From Histoplasma ohiense (lineage: Eukaryota > Ascomycota > Eurotiomycetes > Onygenales > Ajellomycetaceae), in the NCBI GenBank assembly GCA_017607445.1, contig JAEVHH010000001.1, positions 3,596,001 through 3,660,000 of the forward strand: 64,000 nucleotides of DNA, written 5' to 3'. A program made the translations under genes and the position numbers. The stretch's first letter is position 1; each line of letters opens with the position of its first letter. This document shows positions 21,518 through 34,889 of this stretch, one piece after another. Under the pieces are notes generated by a model, which did not search any database, was not told the origin of the DNA, and was given only the letters and a program-made list of their open reading frames with translations.

Positions 21518-24500
21518 TTATCCCCCTCTATCAGAGTGAGTGAGAACTCATAGATGTTGAGGACAGTGATGTTCTTCAAGACAGACATGAGTTCTCAGAT
21601 CAGACAATCATATTCTATTCATTTAATGAGATATTTGCAGCAGTGGTGGTTGATTCTATCATCAAGAATTGCTTCAATTTCCCACTCAAGTTTATTGTCT
21701 TCTTCTACAATGATGAGTGGCTGTCAATCAGAGATTCTCTGTGAGGGGAATGGATTCTCAGCTGTGGGTCAGAGCAGGTTTATATGAAAGATGTTGTGAA
21801 TGTCAGATGAGATGTTGAGTTGATAATTGTATATATCTAGCACTTTCTTCACTGTATACTTGATGTGATGATAATCTAGTATACATGAGAGGTGGTCTGT
21901 TCTTATGTTCTTGAGATTCAGTCAGACTTTGTCTTCTATATAATATCAGATCACAGAACTCCTTCTGATGTTTGTTTGATTTTCGTAATTTTGCTAAATA
22001 CTGATCATTGAAGCTTCTGCTCATTTGCAGACTTTCTTCAGCTTGCTCACAATGTTCTCTGTCATCTGTATAAGGCTGTGGATGTACACAGTTTCTTGAG
22101 AAGTCTCAGAGAAGTTCAGAATCTCTAAGTTGTATCTGTATAGAAGAAAGAATGAGTTTACATCTGTTGTAGCAGAATCTTGACTGTTAATCACAATCTC
22201 AGTGTGTGGCAGCAGATTGCTTCAGTTGTTTTGTGTGTAATTGCAGAACTTATGAAGGATATTCTTTACTGTTTGTATCATTCTCTCAGTAGCTTCATCA
22301 GTCTCTGAGTGGTATGCTGTTAATAACTTTTGTTTGATTTTTAATAATTGATATATGTGGGCTCAGAGTGTGCTGATGAATTGACTGTCTCTATCTGATA
22401 CAATGAATGAAGGCAGACTGTGTATATGATAGAATGAGCTTCTGATGAAGACATCTGCAACTACTTTGATGTTCATCTTATCACAGAGCTGTAGTATTAC
22501 ACCCTTGCTGAGTCAGTTGACAATGACTAGAATATTCATAGAACCTTCACTTTCAGATAAGAAAACTGCAAAATCAATAGCTATATCACATCAAATTCAG
22601 TTGGGGACAGATAGAGACTTCAGCATCTCTTTTCAGCATTCATATCATGCTATCACTGAACTGCAGTGATCACAGTTGTATACAAACTGATGTATATCTT
22701 TTGACATATCTGATCAGTAGAATTCTCAGATGACAATGTTGTATATGATTTCACATTCTGAGTATCTGATCATCAGTGAGTCATGAATTTCTTGCATGAT
22801 CTGTATTTATAGAGATTCTGAATCAGGGACTCATCATCTATCTCAAAAGTGTAAGCAGTTGTCATCATCAATCAAATATGCTGAGATATCTGTTCTTGAG
22901 TATACATCTGTGAGAAATTGAGATGCTCTGTTTTATACAGCTTCAGTGACTTATTGTCAGAATTTATCTGCTTCTGCTGCTAGCTTTTATTATTCTTCAA
23001 GCAAGGGTTCTTGAGCTTGAAACTGATTGATATGTATATGAGATTCATCTGATTGTGTAGGACTTTCTATAATTGCAGAGTTGATTAATCAATACTCTCA
23101 GTATTTCCATCTGTCATCCAAGTCATCAGATAGTATATCTTGTTCTCAGTGAAACAGAGCATCTGCAAGGATGTTCTCTACTTCAGATTGATAATGAATT
23201 GTGAATGAAAAATGGCTAAGAAACAATGATCAATGCATATGTCTTTCAGTAAGCTTACAAATGATTGTGAAGTACTCTAAGTTCTTATGATTGATAACAA
23301 TCTCAAACTTTTTGACACTCATAAGTTCAGACTCTCATTCTTCAAAGCATTGTATGATCACTAGAAGCTTCTTGTCATAGATCTCATAGTTGCATTCAGC
23401 AGATGATATCTTTTTTAAGATGAAGACACAGAGTTATAGAACATCTTTATTATTATATTGCATCAGTGTCTCATCTACTACATAATTTGAGGTATTCATT
23501 TCAAGAATCATATGCTTATCTGAATCAAATGATTGCAGCATTGAGATGTTTGTGAATATACACTTCAGCTTTTTGAATACTGTGTCTACTTTGTCAGTTC
23601 ATTGAAATATGATGTCTTTCTGAATCAGATCTATCAGTGATTGTACAATATTGAAGAAGTCTTTGATGAATCTTCAGTAGAAGTTGACAAATTCTAGAAA
23701 GCTTCTAATTTCTTTTATCAAGACTGATGTCTTTCAGTTGAGGATTGCTTCCATCTTCTTAGAATCCATGCATACATCTTTTTCAGCTTTGATGATGAAT
23801 TCTAGATAGATTATAGACTTGATCTCAAAGTCACATTTATCAATGTTCACTTGTAGTTCAGCTTTTTGTAGGCAGTCAAGCACTTGTTGTATGTGCTTGC
23901 AGTGCTCAGTGAGTGATTCATCAGTGAAGATCAGAATATCATTCATGTACACTGAGATGATCTCATTGAGCAGATCTTGTAGAGCTCAGTTAATGTATTT
24001 ATGAAACATGCTCAAGATGTTCACTAATTCAAAGAGAGTCACTGTCTATTTGTATAATCTGTAATACATACAAAAAGTGATTAGCTATTCATTATCTTCA
24101 TTAATTCTTATCTTATAGAAGGCTGCAGAGATGTCAAGCTTCATAAATCATTTTACTTTTTCTATTCATTCAAGTGTTTCATTGATGAATGGAAGAGAGT
24201 ATCAGTCCTTTCATATAATCTTGTTGAGTTCTCACTAGTCAATGCAAAATCATAAGCCTTTTTCTGATTTCTTCACAAACAGTACAGATGCTGTGGTGGA
24301 TGAGTTGCTAACACAAATGAAGCCTTTGTTCAGTAGTCTGTTGAGTGTTTTTTGTAGAACAAAAAGCTCATCATGTGATATGCTGTAGAGAGAATCTCAG
24401 AGTGATTGTGAGTTCTTATTATTCTTCTTGATAAACTCAATCATATGATCTATACTGAATTCTCAGTGAGAAGAAAGCTTTTCAGCTTCTTTCTCATTGA

Positions 24501-24651
24501 ACACATCTGCAAAGTCTTTATACAATTTGAGTAGTTTTTTGTATGATTTCTTGAGATCTTTGGGTTCTAGCTTTTCTAATGTTTTTTTGATATCTGCTAT
24601 ACTAGCAGTGAACACTTGGATGTTCTTCTTCTCATGTGCTTGGTGGATTAG
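21505..24651 (-). pseudogene. pol: GYP1-e pol, main part
   Basis: Chromodomain around 21530-21700, then integrase, RNase H and RT, reading from the TAG complement at 21505-21507 leftward in the element sense. The RT box is YMNDILIFTDE (near 23925-23952) within a 72-codon open piece. The linker reaches the GYP1-f insertion at 24651 and continues at 37902. Confidence 0.87.
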
Positions 24652-25185
24652 TGTAACGGGCGTACTTCGATTAACGATTTGGTACTATCCTAATTACAGA
24701 TTACAAATTGATTAAGAAAAGAAAGAGAAAAGAAATCAGAAGAAAAGATCATACAAAGAAGGTTCTTATAGAGAGAAGTTCAAAGTGAAAGAATATCAGA
24801 AGCCACTCCACAGTGAAGTGCAGAGTGGAAGAATATTAAGAGATACACATAAAAATTGTTAGAAACTATATGAGTGTGAAGTGTGGAATGGAGAAATCAT
24901 TGAGAGCTATGTGAAAGAATTGTTAGAGACTATATGAGTGTGGGACATGAAGCAGAAGAATGTTAGAAGCTATACAGAAGAATTGTTAGAGACTACACAA
25001 GCACAGAGCATAAAGTAAAAGAATGTTAAGAGCTACATAGAAGAATTGTTAAAAACTACATGAGTGCAGAGCACAGAGCAGAAGAACATCAAGAGTTACA
25101 TGAGATTACAACAGTCAGAAACAAGCAGATGCAGAAGAAGAGTTGATTGTGTAAGTTAATTACTAACAGATGCTAACCCATCACA
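24652..25185 (-). repeat. GYP1-f 3' LTR (534 bp)
   Basis: TGTAACGGGCGTACTTCG ... GCTAACCCATCACA on the + strand, followed by TTATCCCCCTCTATC, the polypurine-tract complement. The outer CpGs are intact. Confidence 0.94.
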
Positions 25186-28100
25186 TTATCCCCCTCTATC
25201 AGAGTGAATGAGAACTTGTAGATGTCAAGGACAGTGATGTTCTTCAAAGCAGACACAGATTCTCAGATTGAATGATTGTATTCTACTCATTTGATGAGGT
25301 ATTTGCAGCAGTGGTGGTTGATTCTATTGTCAAGAATTGCTTTGATTTCTCACTCAAGTTTGTTGTCTTCTTTCATGATGGCAAGTGACTGTCAATTGAA
25401 GGTTCTCTGTGAGGGAAATGGATCCTCAGCCATGGATTGGAGCAGGTTTGTATGAAAGACATCATGAATGTCAGACAGAGTGTTGAGTTGATAATTGTGT
25501 GTGTCTAGCACTTTCTTCACTGTATACTTGATGTGATGATAATCTAGTGTATGCAAGAAGCAGTTTATTCTTATATTCTTGAGATTCAATCAGACTTTGT
25601 CTTCTATATAATATTGAATTATAGAACTTCTTCTGATGTTTATTTGATTCTCATAATCTTGCTGAGCAATGATCATTGAAACTTCTGTCTATTTGTGAGC
25701 TTTCTTCAACTTGCTCACAATGTTCTCTGCTGTCTGTATAAAGCTGTGAGTGTACATGGTTTCTCAGAGAGTCTCAGAGAAGTCCAGAATCTCTAAGTTG
25801 TATTTATATAGAAAGAAGAATAAGCTTACATCTGTTGTGACAAAATTTCAACTGTTAATCACAATCTCAGTGTGTGGCAGCAGATTGCTTCAGTTGTTTT
25901 GTGTATAATTGCAGAACTTATAGAGGATGTTCTTTATTATTTGTATCATTCTATCAGTAGCTTCATCAGTCTCTGAGTGATACACTGTTGATAACTTTCA
26001 TTCAATTCTTAATAATTGACATACATGGGCTCAGAATGTGCTGATGAATTGACTGTCTCTATCTGACACAATGAATGAAGACAGACTGTGTATACAATAG
26101 AATAAGCTTCTGACAAAGACATCTGCAACTACTTCAGCATTCATCTTATCACAGAACTGTAGTATTACATCTTTACTGAATCAGTTGACAATGACTAGAA
26201 TGTTTATAGAACCTTCACTTTTGAGTAAGAAAACTGCAAAATCAATAGCTATATCACATCAAGTTTAATTGAAGACAGATAGAGACTTCAGCATCTCTTT
26301 TCAGTATTCACATCATACTGTCACTGAGCTGCAGCAATCACAGTTGTGTACAAACTGATGTATATCTTTCAACATATCTGATCAGTAGAATTCTTAAGTG
26401 ATGATGTTGTACATGATTTTGTGTTCTGAGTGTCTGATTATTGATGAGTTATGAATTTCTTACATGATCTGTGTTCATAGAGATTCTGAATCAGAGACTC
26501 ATCATCTATCTTGAAAGTGTAAGTGATTGTCATTGTTGATCAAATATGCTGAGATATCTGTTTTTGAGTATATGTCTGCAGGGAATCAAGATGTTTTACT
26601 TTGTATGACTTTGATGACTTGCTGTCAGAATTCATCTGTTTCTGCTGCTAGTCTTCATTGTTCTTTGAGCAAGGGTTTTTGAGCTTGGAATTGATTGATA
26701 TGTATGCAGAGTTCATCTGATTGTGTAGAACTTTCTATAATTGCAGAGTTGATTAACTGATGCTCTTGATGTTTTCATCTGTTATTCAAGTCATCAGATG
26801 GTATATCTTATTCTCAGTGAGACAGAGCATCTACAAGAGTGTTCTCTACTTCAGATCAATAATGAATTGTGAATGAAAAACAGCTAAGAAACAATGATCA
26901 ACACATATGTCTTTCAGTGAGTTTACAAATGATTGTGAAGTACTCTAAGTTCTTATGATTGATAACAATCTCAAACTTTTCAACACTCATAAGTTCAGAC
27001 TTTCATTCTTCAAAGCATTATATAATTGCTAGAAGCTTCTTGTTGTAGATCTCATAGTTGCATTCAGCAGATAACATCTTTTTCAAGATAAAGACACAGA
27101 GTTGTAGAATATCTTCATTATCATATTGCATCAGTGTCTCATCTACTACATAATCTGAGGCATCTGTTTCAAGAATTGTATGCTTATTCAAATTGAATGA
27201 TTGCAGCATCAGAGCATTTGTGAACATACACTTCAGCTTTTTGAATGCTGTGTCCACTTCATCAGTCCATTGAAATACAGCATCTTTTCAGATCAGATTC
27301 ATCAGTGATTGTACAATATTGAAGAAGTCTTTGATGAATCTTCAGTAGAAGTTAACAAATTCTAGAAAGCTTCTAGTCTCTTTTACTGAGACTGATATCT
27401 CTCAGTTGAGGATTGCTTCCATCTTCTTAGAATTCATGCATACATCTTTTTCAGCTTCAATGATGAATTCTAGATAGATCATAGACTTGATCTCAAAGTC
27501 ACATTTATCAATATCCACTTGCAGTTCAGCTTTACATAGATGATCAAGCACTTGTTATATATGTTTGTGATACTCAGTGAATGATTCATCAGTGAAGATC
27601 AGAATATCATTCATGTACACTGAGACAATCTCATCAAACAGATCTTATAGAGCCCAGTTAATGTATTTCTGAAACATGCTCAGAGCATTCACTAATTCAA
27701 AGAGAATCACTGTTCATTTGTATAATCTGTAATATATACAAAAAGCAGTTAGCCATTCATCATCTTCATTAATCCTTATCTTATAGAAAGCCACAGAGAT
27801 GTCAAGCTTCATAAATCATTTTGCTTTTTCTATTCATTCAAGTATTTCATTGATGAGTGAAAGAGAGTATCAGTTCTTTCATATAATCTTGTTGAATTCT
27901 CAGTAGTCAACACAGAATCATAAGTCTTCTTCTGATTTCTTTGTGAACAGTACAGATGCTGCAGTGGATGAGTTGTTAATACAAATGAAGTTTTTATTCA
28001 GTAATCTGTTGAGCATTTTTCATAGAATGAGAAGCTTGTCATGTGATATGCTGTAGAGAGAATCTCAGAGTGATTGCAGATTCTTACTGTCTTTTTTGAT

Positions 28101-28804
28101 AAGCTCAATTGTATGATCTATACTAGATTCTCAGTGAGAGGGAAGCTTTTCAGCTTCTTTCTCATCAAACATGTCTGCAAAGTCTTCATATAATTCAGAT
28201 AGTTTCTTGTGTAGTTTCTTGAAATCTTTGAATTCTAACTTTTCTAACACTTTTTTGATATCTGTTATGCTAGCAGTGAACACTTGAATGTTCTTCTTCT
28301 CATGCATTTGACAGATTAGTAGTTTGTATGCTTCTGCTGATATCTGAGTGAGATCAGTGATTCAATTGACATTCTTCTTGTAAACACAGTTGTCTTCTGG
28401 GAAAATAAGACAGTGATTGCATGCATTCAACAAGGTTCCAAATTCTGTAAATCATGATAGACTGAGTATTAGATTGTACTCAAGATCTTGTATTTTGTAT
28501 GCATATACATTTTTTTTCTCATATTCTTCTACATTGACATTAAATCTTACTATGTTGTAGAAGGCAGATCCTCTAAGGTCATCAAATTCACTGAGCTTAC
28601 ACAGTTTGAAAAAGAAGATACACTGAAGCTTATGCTTCTCAACCAGCTGAGTGTCTATAAGAGCATAATGAAAGAAACCACTGTCTATCATTGCTCATAC
28701 ATTGATTAGACTATTTACAATGACAGAGATCATGATTGCATTCATTTGCATCTTCTGCTCAAATCTTCAGCTAGCTTTCTGCTTTTTGAGCTCTCATTCA
28801 TATT
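25173..28804 (-). pseudogene. pol: GYP1-f pol
   Basis: Uninterrupted by other elements. Chromodomain about 25190-25370, then integrase, RNase H (TDASDYVVDET near 27150-27180), RT with YMND near 27598-27618, and protease with DSG intact (MIDSGFFHYALID, 28650-28691). Many TGA stops. Same frame relation to gag as GYP1-b. Confidence 0.88.
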
Positions 28805-29161
28805 TTAGAGCAAGAGCTCATCTTTTCTCTGTTCTTGTCTATCCACAGACAACACAGTGTTTACACACATGAGGGGTTTACTCAAAACAATTGTATTCAG
28901 ACATTGATTCATGAAGTGCTCTGACTTGTTGCAGTGTATGCAGACTTCTCTGATAATTCAGTCAGCAGCATTCTTCTCTGAGATGTTGAGAACTCTCAGA
29001 TAGCTTGCATTTACATATGAAACTCAGTTCATTGATTCTGATTCAGAGGTGAAGAATGCTGCAGAGTGATTTGAGATATATATATTTATTCAGTGGAATT
29101 CTCTGCAATTTTGAAGTGTGTGGAACTGAGACAGATCATTGTTCAACAGATAAAGATCAGT
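28805..29161 (-). pseudogene. gag: GYP1-f gag, C-terminal part with zinc knuckle
   Basis: From the TAA complement at 28805-28807 to the GYP2-a insertion. Contains the CCHC knuckle (complement near 28905-28950). The N-terminal part is at 36311-36967. Confidence 0.85.
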
Positions 29162-29432
29162 TGTAAGAGATGGTTGTAGGTATAATTATGGAAGTAGTGT
29201 GAAGTACGCACGTAGAATGTTAAGAAGGTAGCAATCTCTATTATTCAAAGCTAATCACTGATCTTCTAATATCTATGGATATCAGCAAGCATTATATAGA
29301 CGACCACCACACACTATGACTGCCTATGGTGCTGTGTGCTATGTCCCTCTTCATTAATTCTGGTGTGTTCTGTGTTCTTCTATCGCCACATAGCTATTTC
29401 CTAATATAGATATCTCCATTGCGCCTATTACA
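29162..29432 (-). repeat. GYP2-a 3' LTR (271 bp)
   Basis: TGTAAGAGATGGTTGTAGG ... GCGCCTATTACA on the + strand, with short inverted ends TGTAA/TTACA. CpGs survive across it (AGTACGCACGTAG, GACGACC, TATCGCC), unlike the inner part of the 5' LTR. Confidence 0.95.
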
Positions 29433-29975
29433 ATTATCTCCCTTCTTCAAAGGCCTGGTCTTCAGGGCTTCTTAATGTGACATGCGAAGTTCATAATATA
29501 TGCTTTGTGGTTGATATTGTATGAAATTCGCAGGATTGGGCTGGATTAATTGTCAGAGTTAATTTCAAAGTGTTGCTGTTTTGGAAGAATGTTTTTTCAT
29601 CTTCAGTGTCATTGCAGTTCAATCATGATTTAGGCACAACTTCTGAACCCCTTTTCTTTGACTTTTACATCAAAAAATCATACTCTAACAAAATCATCAC
29701 CACCATCACCATCAATGATTTTTTATTTAAAAAGAATACATCAATTTATCAAACAAAGTACATTGTATCTTTCTATGTGATTTTTATTGCAAAATTCGAA
29801 GTTTTGATTGCATGATTGCATTTTCCATTTTGGGTTGAATTTTGTGTTGTTGCAATCTTTTTGATCAATATTGCAATATTGATTTCAATCTCCAACATCT
29901 GTTTTTCTTTCTTGTTGCTTTTGCTTTTCCTTCTCCTTTGAATAAGGCCTTGGTACTAATTAAAGTTATGATAGA
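29433..29975 (+). promoter_or_regulatory. Probable promoter/leader region of the GYP2 antisense gene
   Basis: 543 bp between the LTR and the antisense start codon, also present in GYP2-b (52341-52883). It ends with a pyrimidine-rich run (TTTTCTTTCTTGTTGC, TTTTGCTTTTCC) close to the start codon, as in fungal promoters. Short open frames in either strand differ between copies and are not convincing genes. In the sense of the element this would be the 3' untranslated region. Confidence 0.45.
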
Positions 29976-31048
29976 ATATCAGAACCAGCTGTTTCTGTTG
30001 CTGATTTGAAGTCTATGAAGAGTGATATGCTGTCTGCCATCAAGAGCATTTGCTTGGGTTGTCTGGAGAGATTGCAGAACCCCTCAGTATACTCTTGCTT
30101 TGTGAACAATGAACAGATATGCTGTCATGTCTGTCATATATCAAATAGAAGTTGTGCTGCTGTAAGTTTTCTTAAACTGAAGTTGTTATGAATGCTAACA
30201 GATTATAGATGTCTGAGTGCTTTCACAAAACTGATCAATCTTTGATTGATGAATTTCATGAGATACTGCTCTCTGACAAAGTTCTGGATGAGAGATTTGC
30301 CACATATCAAACTGTTGTTGTGAGATTTGTACTTGACATGCAGATCTACAAGAATGCAGATGGAATTCTAGAATTCTATGTGAACTCTGATGATCTATTG
30401 TCACAGCAGAGTGTAGCATTTGATCATAGCAGCATTTCAGAAAGCATGTTTTCACATTCTGCTATTACATCAGTGTCATCCTCACTGAGCCAAGATCTTG
30501 GTATGTTATTTGAGTTGATCAATAATGTAGACAAAGATGAGGAAGTGGATGATTCTGTTGAAGTGTTAGAAAGAAACACAGCAGCATATTGCTGTCATTG
30601 TATTCAACATTTGACAATGTCTCTCCATCATCATTGTGAGTCTGCTGAGAGTTGATGCAAAAAATGCAAGCACTGCTCAGTGATGAAACACATCTGTGTT
30701 TCAGTAAGTTATTATTCAAAACAGATGTTTTTACAGTATATAATATTAACTTTCTATTAGATGCCAGCAGATGCTGTTGAATTGACTCAGATGATTATCA
30801 ACACTGCTGAGAATCTAATTGTCACTGATATGAATGCTTTGAATGTTAACATTTTGCAGAGTGCTGTGACTGCAGTGGTTAGATCTTTTGCTGTGAAGAT
30901 TCAGAAGATTCAACAAGACAGTTCTTCTGAGACTTCAGCTGAAACAGTGATTGATGAGATTTCAGTGATTACATCACTGATCACAGCTTTCAAGTCATTG
31001 TTGAAATGTTGTGCTTTGTCAGTTGAGGAAATCCAGAATAACAAGTAG
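29976..31048 (+). pseudogene. GYP2-a antisense accessory gene, three exons, Cys-rich protein of about 322 residues
   Basis: Located between pol and the 3' LTR, on the strand opposite to gag-pol and convergent with pol. Exons 29976-30161, 30209-30703 and 30761-31048; all junctions are phase 0. Introns of 47 and 57 nt have GTAAGT donors and AG acceptors, with branch sites TGCTAAC and TATTAAC. Two cysteine clusters: exon 1 has C-x2-C-x11-C-x7-CC-x2-C-x6-C, and exon 2 ends with C-x2-C-x11-C-x6-C-x2-C-x2-C-x6-C. The C-terminal exon is Cys-poor and likely helical. It is broken here by ATG-to-ATA (29976-29978) and a TGA at 30653-30655. The sister copy keeps the ATG. Function unknown; zinc and nucleic-acid binding is inferred from the cysteines only. 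Confidence 0.75.
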
Positions 31049-31089
31049 ATTTGCTTTGATGACAATTTCTTGAATGACACTGATCAAGC

Positions 31090-34000
31090 TGAGGCAGATC
31101 TGTTTTTTAATCTCTGAGCAGAATAAGTATATTCAGCAGTCATTGTCATTTTCTTCATTTTTGTTTACTGACTGACTTCTGATAGATTTTATTAAACTGT
31201 TTCAAGTACTTCTGACTGTTCATCAAGTTTTCCTTGAGTTCTCAAGAATTATCTGTGTCTGTACAATCTTTTCATTTGACAAGATATTGTGTTTGACTGC
31301 AGTATTGACATTTGTCTAATATAGCTTCAACTTTTCATTTCTCTTATACATCTATAATTATCAGTTCTGCTTGCAGGATTTGTCTGTCGCATGTGTGATA
31401 AGGTTTGAGAAGAGAAACATGGAATACAGAATGAATTTCTTTATATTACAGTGTGAGTTTCAGTTTATACATCTGTGTATCATGGATATCAATTATTTGG
31501 AAGAGACCCAAAAATCAATGATCTAGTTTGAGTGAGAGTCACAAGATGGATATATTTTTTGCACACAGTATTACTCAGTCCCCTATCTTAAAGCTTTTTG
31601 ATATATAGCACTGATCATAATACTTTTTCTCAGCTGCTTTGACAGCTTTCAGACATTCTCAGATCTTGTTCTCTGCTTGCTTTATTCATTCCACTTGTTC
31701 CATCATCAATTTTGATATATCTGTGCTTGGGGGTTCTATGTCTATGCAAAGTTCAGTTGATTGGCCAATCATTGCTTCAGATGATGTCATTTTTATTGAT
31801 GTGTGGAAGGCATTGTTATATGCCCATTGCATCAGAGAAATCCATTCTATCCAATTATCTTGCTGATAGCTGCAATATGTGCAAAGATAATGTTCAATCA
31901 TCTGATTCAATTGTTCTGTCTGGCCATCGGTTTGCGGGTGGAATGTTGTTGATAATTTTCATCAGACATGAAGCAGATAACACAATGTCAATCAAAACTT
32001 GCTATTTATTAATGAATCTCAGTTACTAATAATGTTCACAGATAGATCAAAGTTCTTCACAATTCTTCATATAATAATATCTGCAAGTTCTTCTGCATCT
32101 AGCTCTGAAGATGTGGACACAATTATAGCTCATTTGATGAATAAATCAACAAATACAATAATAGCATTATAGATTTGACTTCTCTTTTTATTATCTGACA
32201 GGCCTTCAATAAAGTCCATGCTAATTGTATGCTATTTCTTATCTGACACTGAATGTGGTTGTAGCAATCTGTATGGCTTGTGCTGTGGTATTTTGATGTG
32301 TTGACAAACATTGCAAGTTCTCATATATTCTGCAATCTCATCACTCATACCATGCCACAAGTACTTGCATTTGATCACTTTGATGATTTTGTCATGTCCA
32401 AAATGGCCATCTTGAGAATCATTGTGATTCATTTTCATTATTTCATATCTTATGATCTTGTTTTGCAGTATATAGACTTTATCATCTTTTCTGAGCAGAT
32501 CATCTTTATCTACTGCTCAGATTGAATAATTATCTATACTAGTATCATTCATCTCTAGTTTTTTACAAAGTTCAGATGTGTCAGCATCTCTATTCTGAAT
32601 CTGCAGTAAGAGTTCAATGATAGATTCAGCTATCTCTTTGTGATAGACTGTCTCAGACTCAAATATTTTGATGACTAGAATCTGTGACATTAGAGTTTCT
32701 AGATTTAACTCTGTAACATCTGCAATCTTGTTCTCATCTGCAGATGCATTCTTTATTCTGCAGAGATTGTTGTCATCAATGACTACAGATCTCTTCACTC
32801 AATAATTTTCATTAGCTTGCAGATCTTTTCACATCATTTTGACACATTGATCTAACTTTGTATTTTCTTTTGTCTTTAGTGATTTAAAGATTCTTTTATG
32901 CAGCTTCTCTTGCAGAGTAGAAAGTCTTATCAAAAGAGCTGTATGTTTTACAAAATCTGAGCAATGACTTGATGCATCTGTGGGATTATTTTTCCCAGAA
33001 CAGTGCTCTATTTCAAAATTGAACACTGAGAGCATTTTCATCCAGCAAATCTGACATTCATTTAGCTGCTTCATTGTCATGAAGTGCTGGAGATTAGCAT
33101 GATCAGATAAAAAAGTTATTGAGTGCCTGCTATCATATAAATAATGACATCATTGTCTGAAAGCTTCTACAATTGGCAACATTTCTAGATCATATGTTTG
33201 ATAACATCTTTCTGTTTCTGTGAGCTTTCTAGATCAAAACACAATCAGATGTCAGTGATCATCATCCATTAATTGTGATATTACTGCAGCAATTGCAACA
33301 CCAGATCCATTCATTTCTATACAGAGTTTTCACTGTGGATCAAAGTGGATCAACAACAGTGCTTTTGTAAAGCATTCTTTTAACTGCAAAATTGCATGCT
33401 TGCAGTTTTCATCTAACTGAACAGATGCATTATTCTTTCTCCTTTTCATTTCATAACCTTTTAACAATTCAGTCAGAGGTGCTGTTATTATTGAGAACTT
33501 GTATATGAATCAACAATAGAAATTGACAAATCCTAGAAATATTTGCAATTTGTTTATAGTTCATGGTTCTGGCCAATCTAGAATTGTGTCAACACAGTGT
33601 TTCTCAACAGTAATGCTCTGCATGGTAACCACAAAACCCAAAAATCCAATTTCTGTTGCATGAAATGTACACTTACTAAGTTTGGCATATAGTTTCCATC
33701 GCCTTAACTGTTCCAGCACGTTCTTAACATGGATGACATGTTCATCAAGTGTGTTTGAATAGATTACAATATCATCAAGATAAGCCACACAATATACATC
33801 TAAAAGATCACTGAGGGCTTTGTTGATATAAGATTGAAAGATCACAGAGACATTGGTTAGTTCAAAAGATAAGACTAGATATTCAAAGTGTTCATATCAT
33901 GTTCAAAATGCTGTTTTTCATTCATCTCTCATTTGTATGCAAATTCTATGATACATGTCTCTAAGATTCAGCTGTGTATATATTTTGGCACCTGCTAATC

Positions 34001-34889
34001 TATCAAGTATTTCACTTATCAAGGGCAGTGGATATCGATTCTTGACTGTTATTTCATTCAATCCTTGATAATCCACACAAAGACACAGGGTTTCATCTTT
34101 CTTGAGCATGAATAATACTGATGTGTCTGCTGGGCTCTTGGATTGACATATCCAATTCTTCTCTAACACTTTTTCAATATATTCTTGAAGGACAGAGAGT
34201 TCTTGAGGTGATAAGTTATATATCAGTCAGTATGAGGGTTTCTTACCAGGTTTGAGATCTATAGCATGATCATGAGATGTATGTTCTGCATCAGATATGT
34301 CTTCTTGAAATACATCAAGATAATCTTTATAATCATCTGAGATATTTGACTCAGTTGCTGCACTCACAGCTCATAACAGTAAGGCAGCAAATATAATATT
34401 GCTATTATTAATTAGTGTTGTTAATTCTTTAACAGTATTCAGGTGCACATGGTTAATATTTGATGCTTTTCTATAGATTCAGCATCTTCACACTCAGTTG
34501 ATATCAGAGTTCATAGCTTCCAACCACAGCATGCTCAAAATTACATCATATCCACTAATATCAGCTTCTTTGAAATGGTGAAATTCTTCTCAGAGGATAT
34601 GTTTGTCATTGATAATCTTCATTGCAGCTCTTCATTATTCATATGATTTAATCTTATGATTATCAACTGCTTCCACTACTTTTGATTTATCTTCTGTCTT
34701 TGAGAAATATTTTGATGTCCAGACATGGGACACAAAGTTCACATCTGCATCAGAATTCACTAGTGTTCACATCATTGACCATTCTGCTTCTGTCAGCATC
34801 CACATATTCATCATCAATAATTGTTTATCTCACAGTCTAGTTGTTCATATTCCCAATGCAGCAGCTGCTTCTATGATTGGGATTGCTGG
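31090..34889 (-). pseudogene. pol: GYP2-a pol (PR-RT-RNaseH-IN-chromodomain)
   Basis: In the -1 frame relative to gag. The protease active site is mutated to NSD (in LVNSDADVNFVS near 34740-34770; the family has DSG). RT has LCVDYQGLNEI (34060-34090) and an intact AYLDDIVIYS (33771-33785 region). RNase H is followed by the integrase HHCC finger (HNDSQDGHFGHDK ... CNVCQ, 32310-32438), the catalytic core, and WIEWISLMQWAYN near 31800-31850. A chromodomain lies at about 31226-31340 (KVEAILDKCQYC, QYLVK). Scattered TGA stops. The exact stop is uncertain because of decay. It converges with the antisense gene ending at 31048. Confidence 0.88.

Noticed and set aside
30195..30455. 86-codon frame opposite to exon 2 of the GYP2-a antisense gene
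   Set aside because: Shadow of the exon; the exon strand has conserved cysteines and splice sites in two copies.
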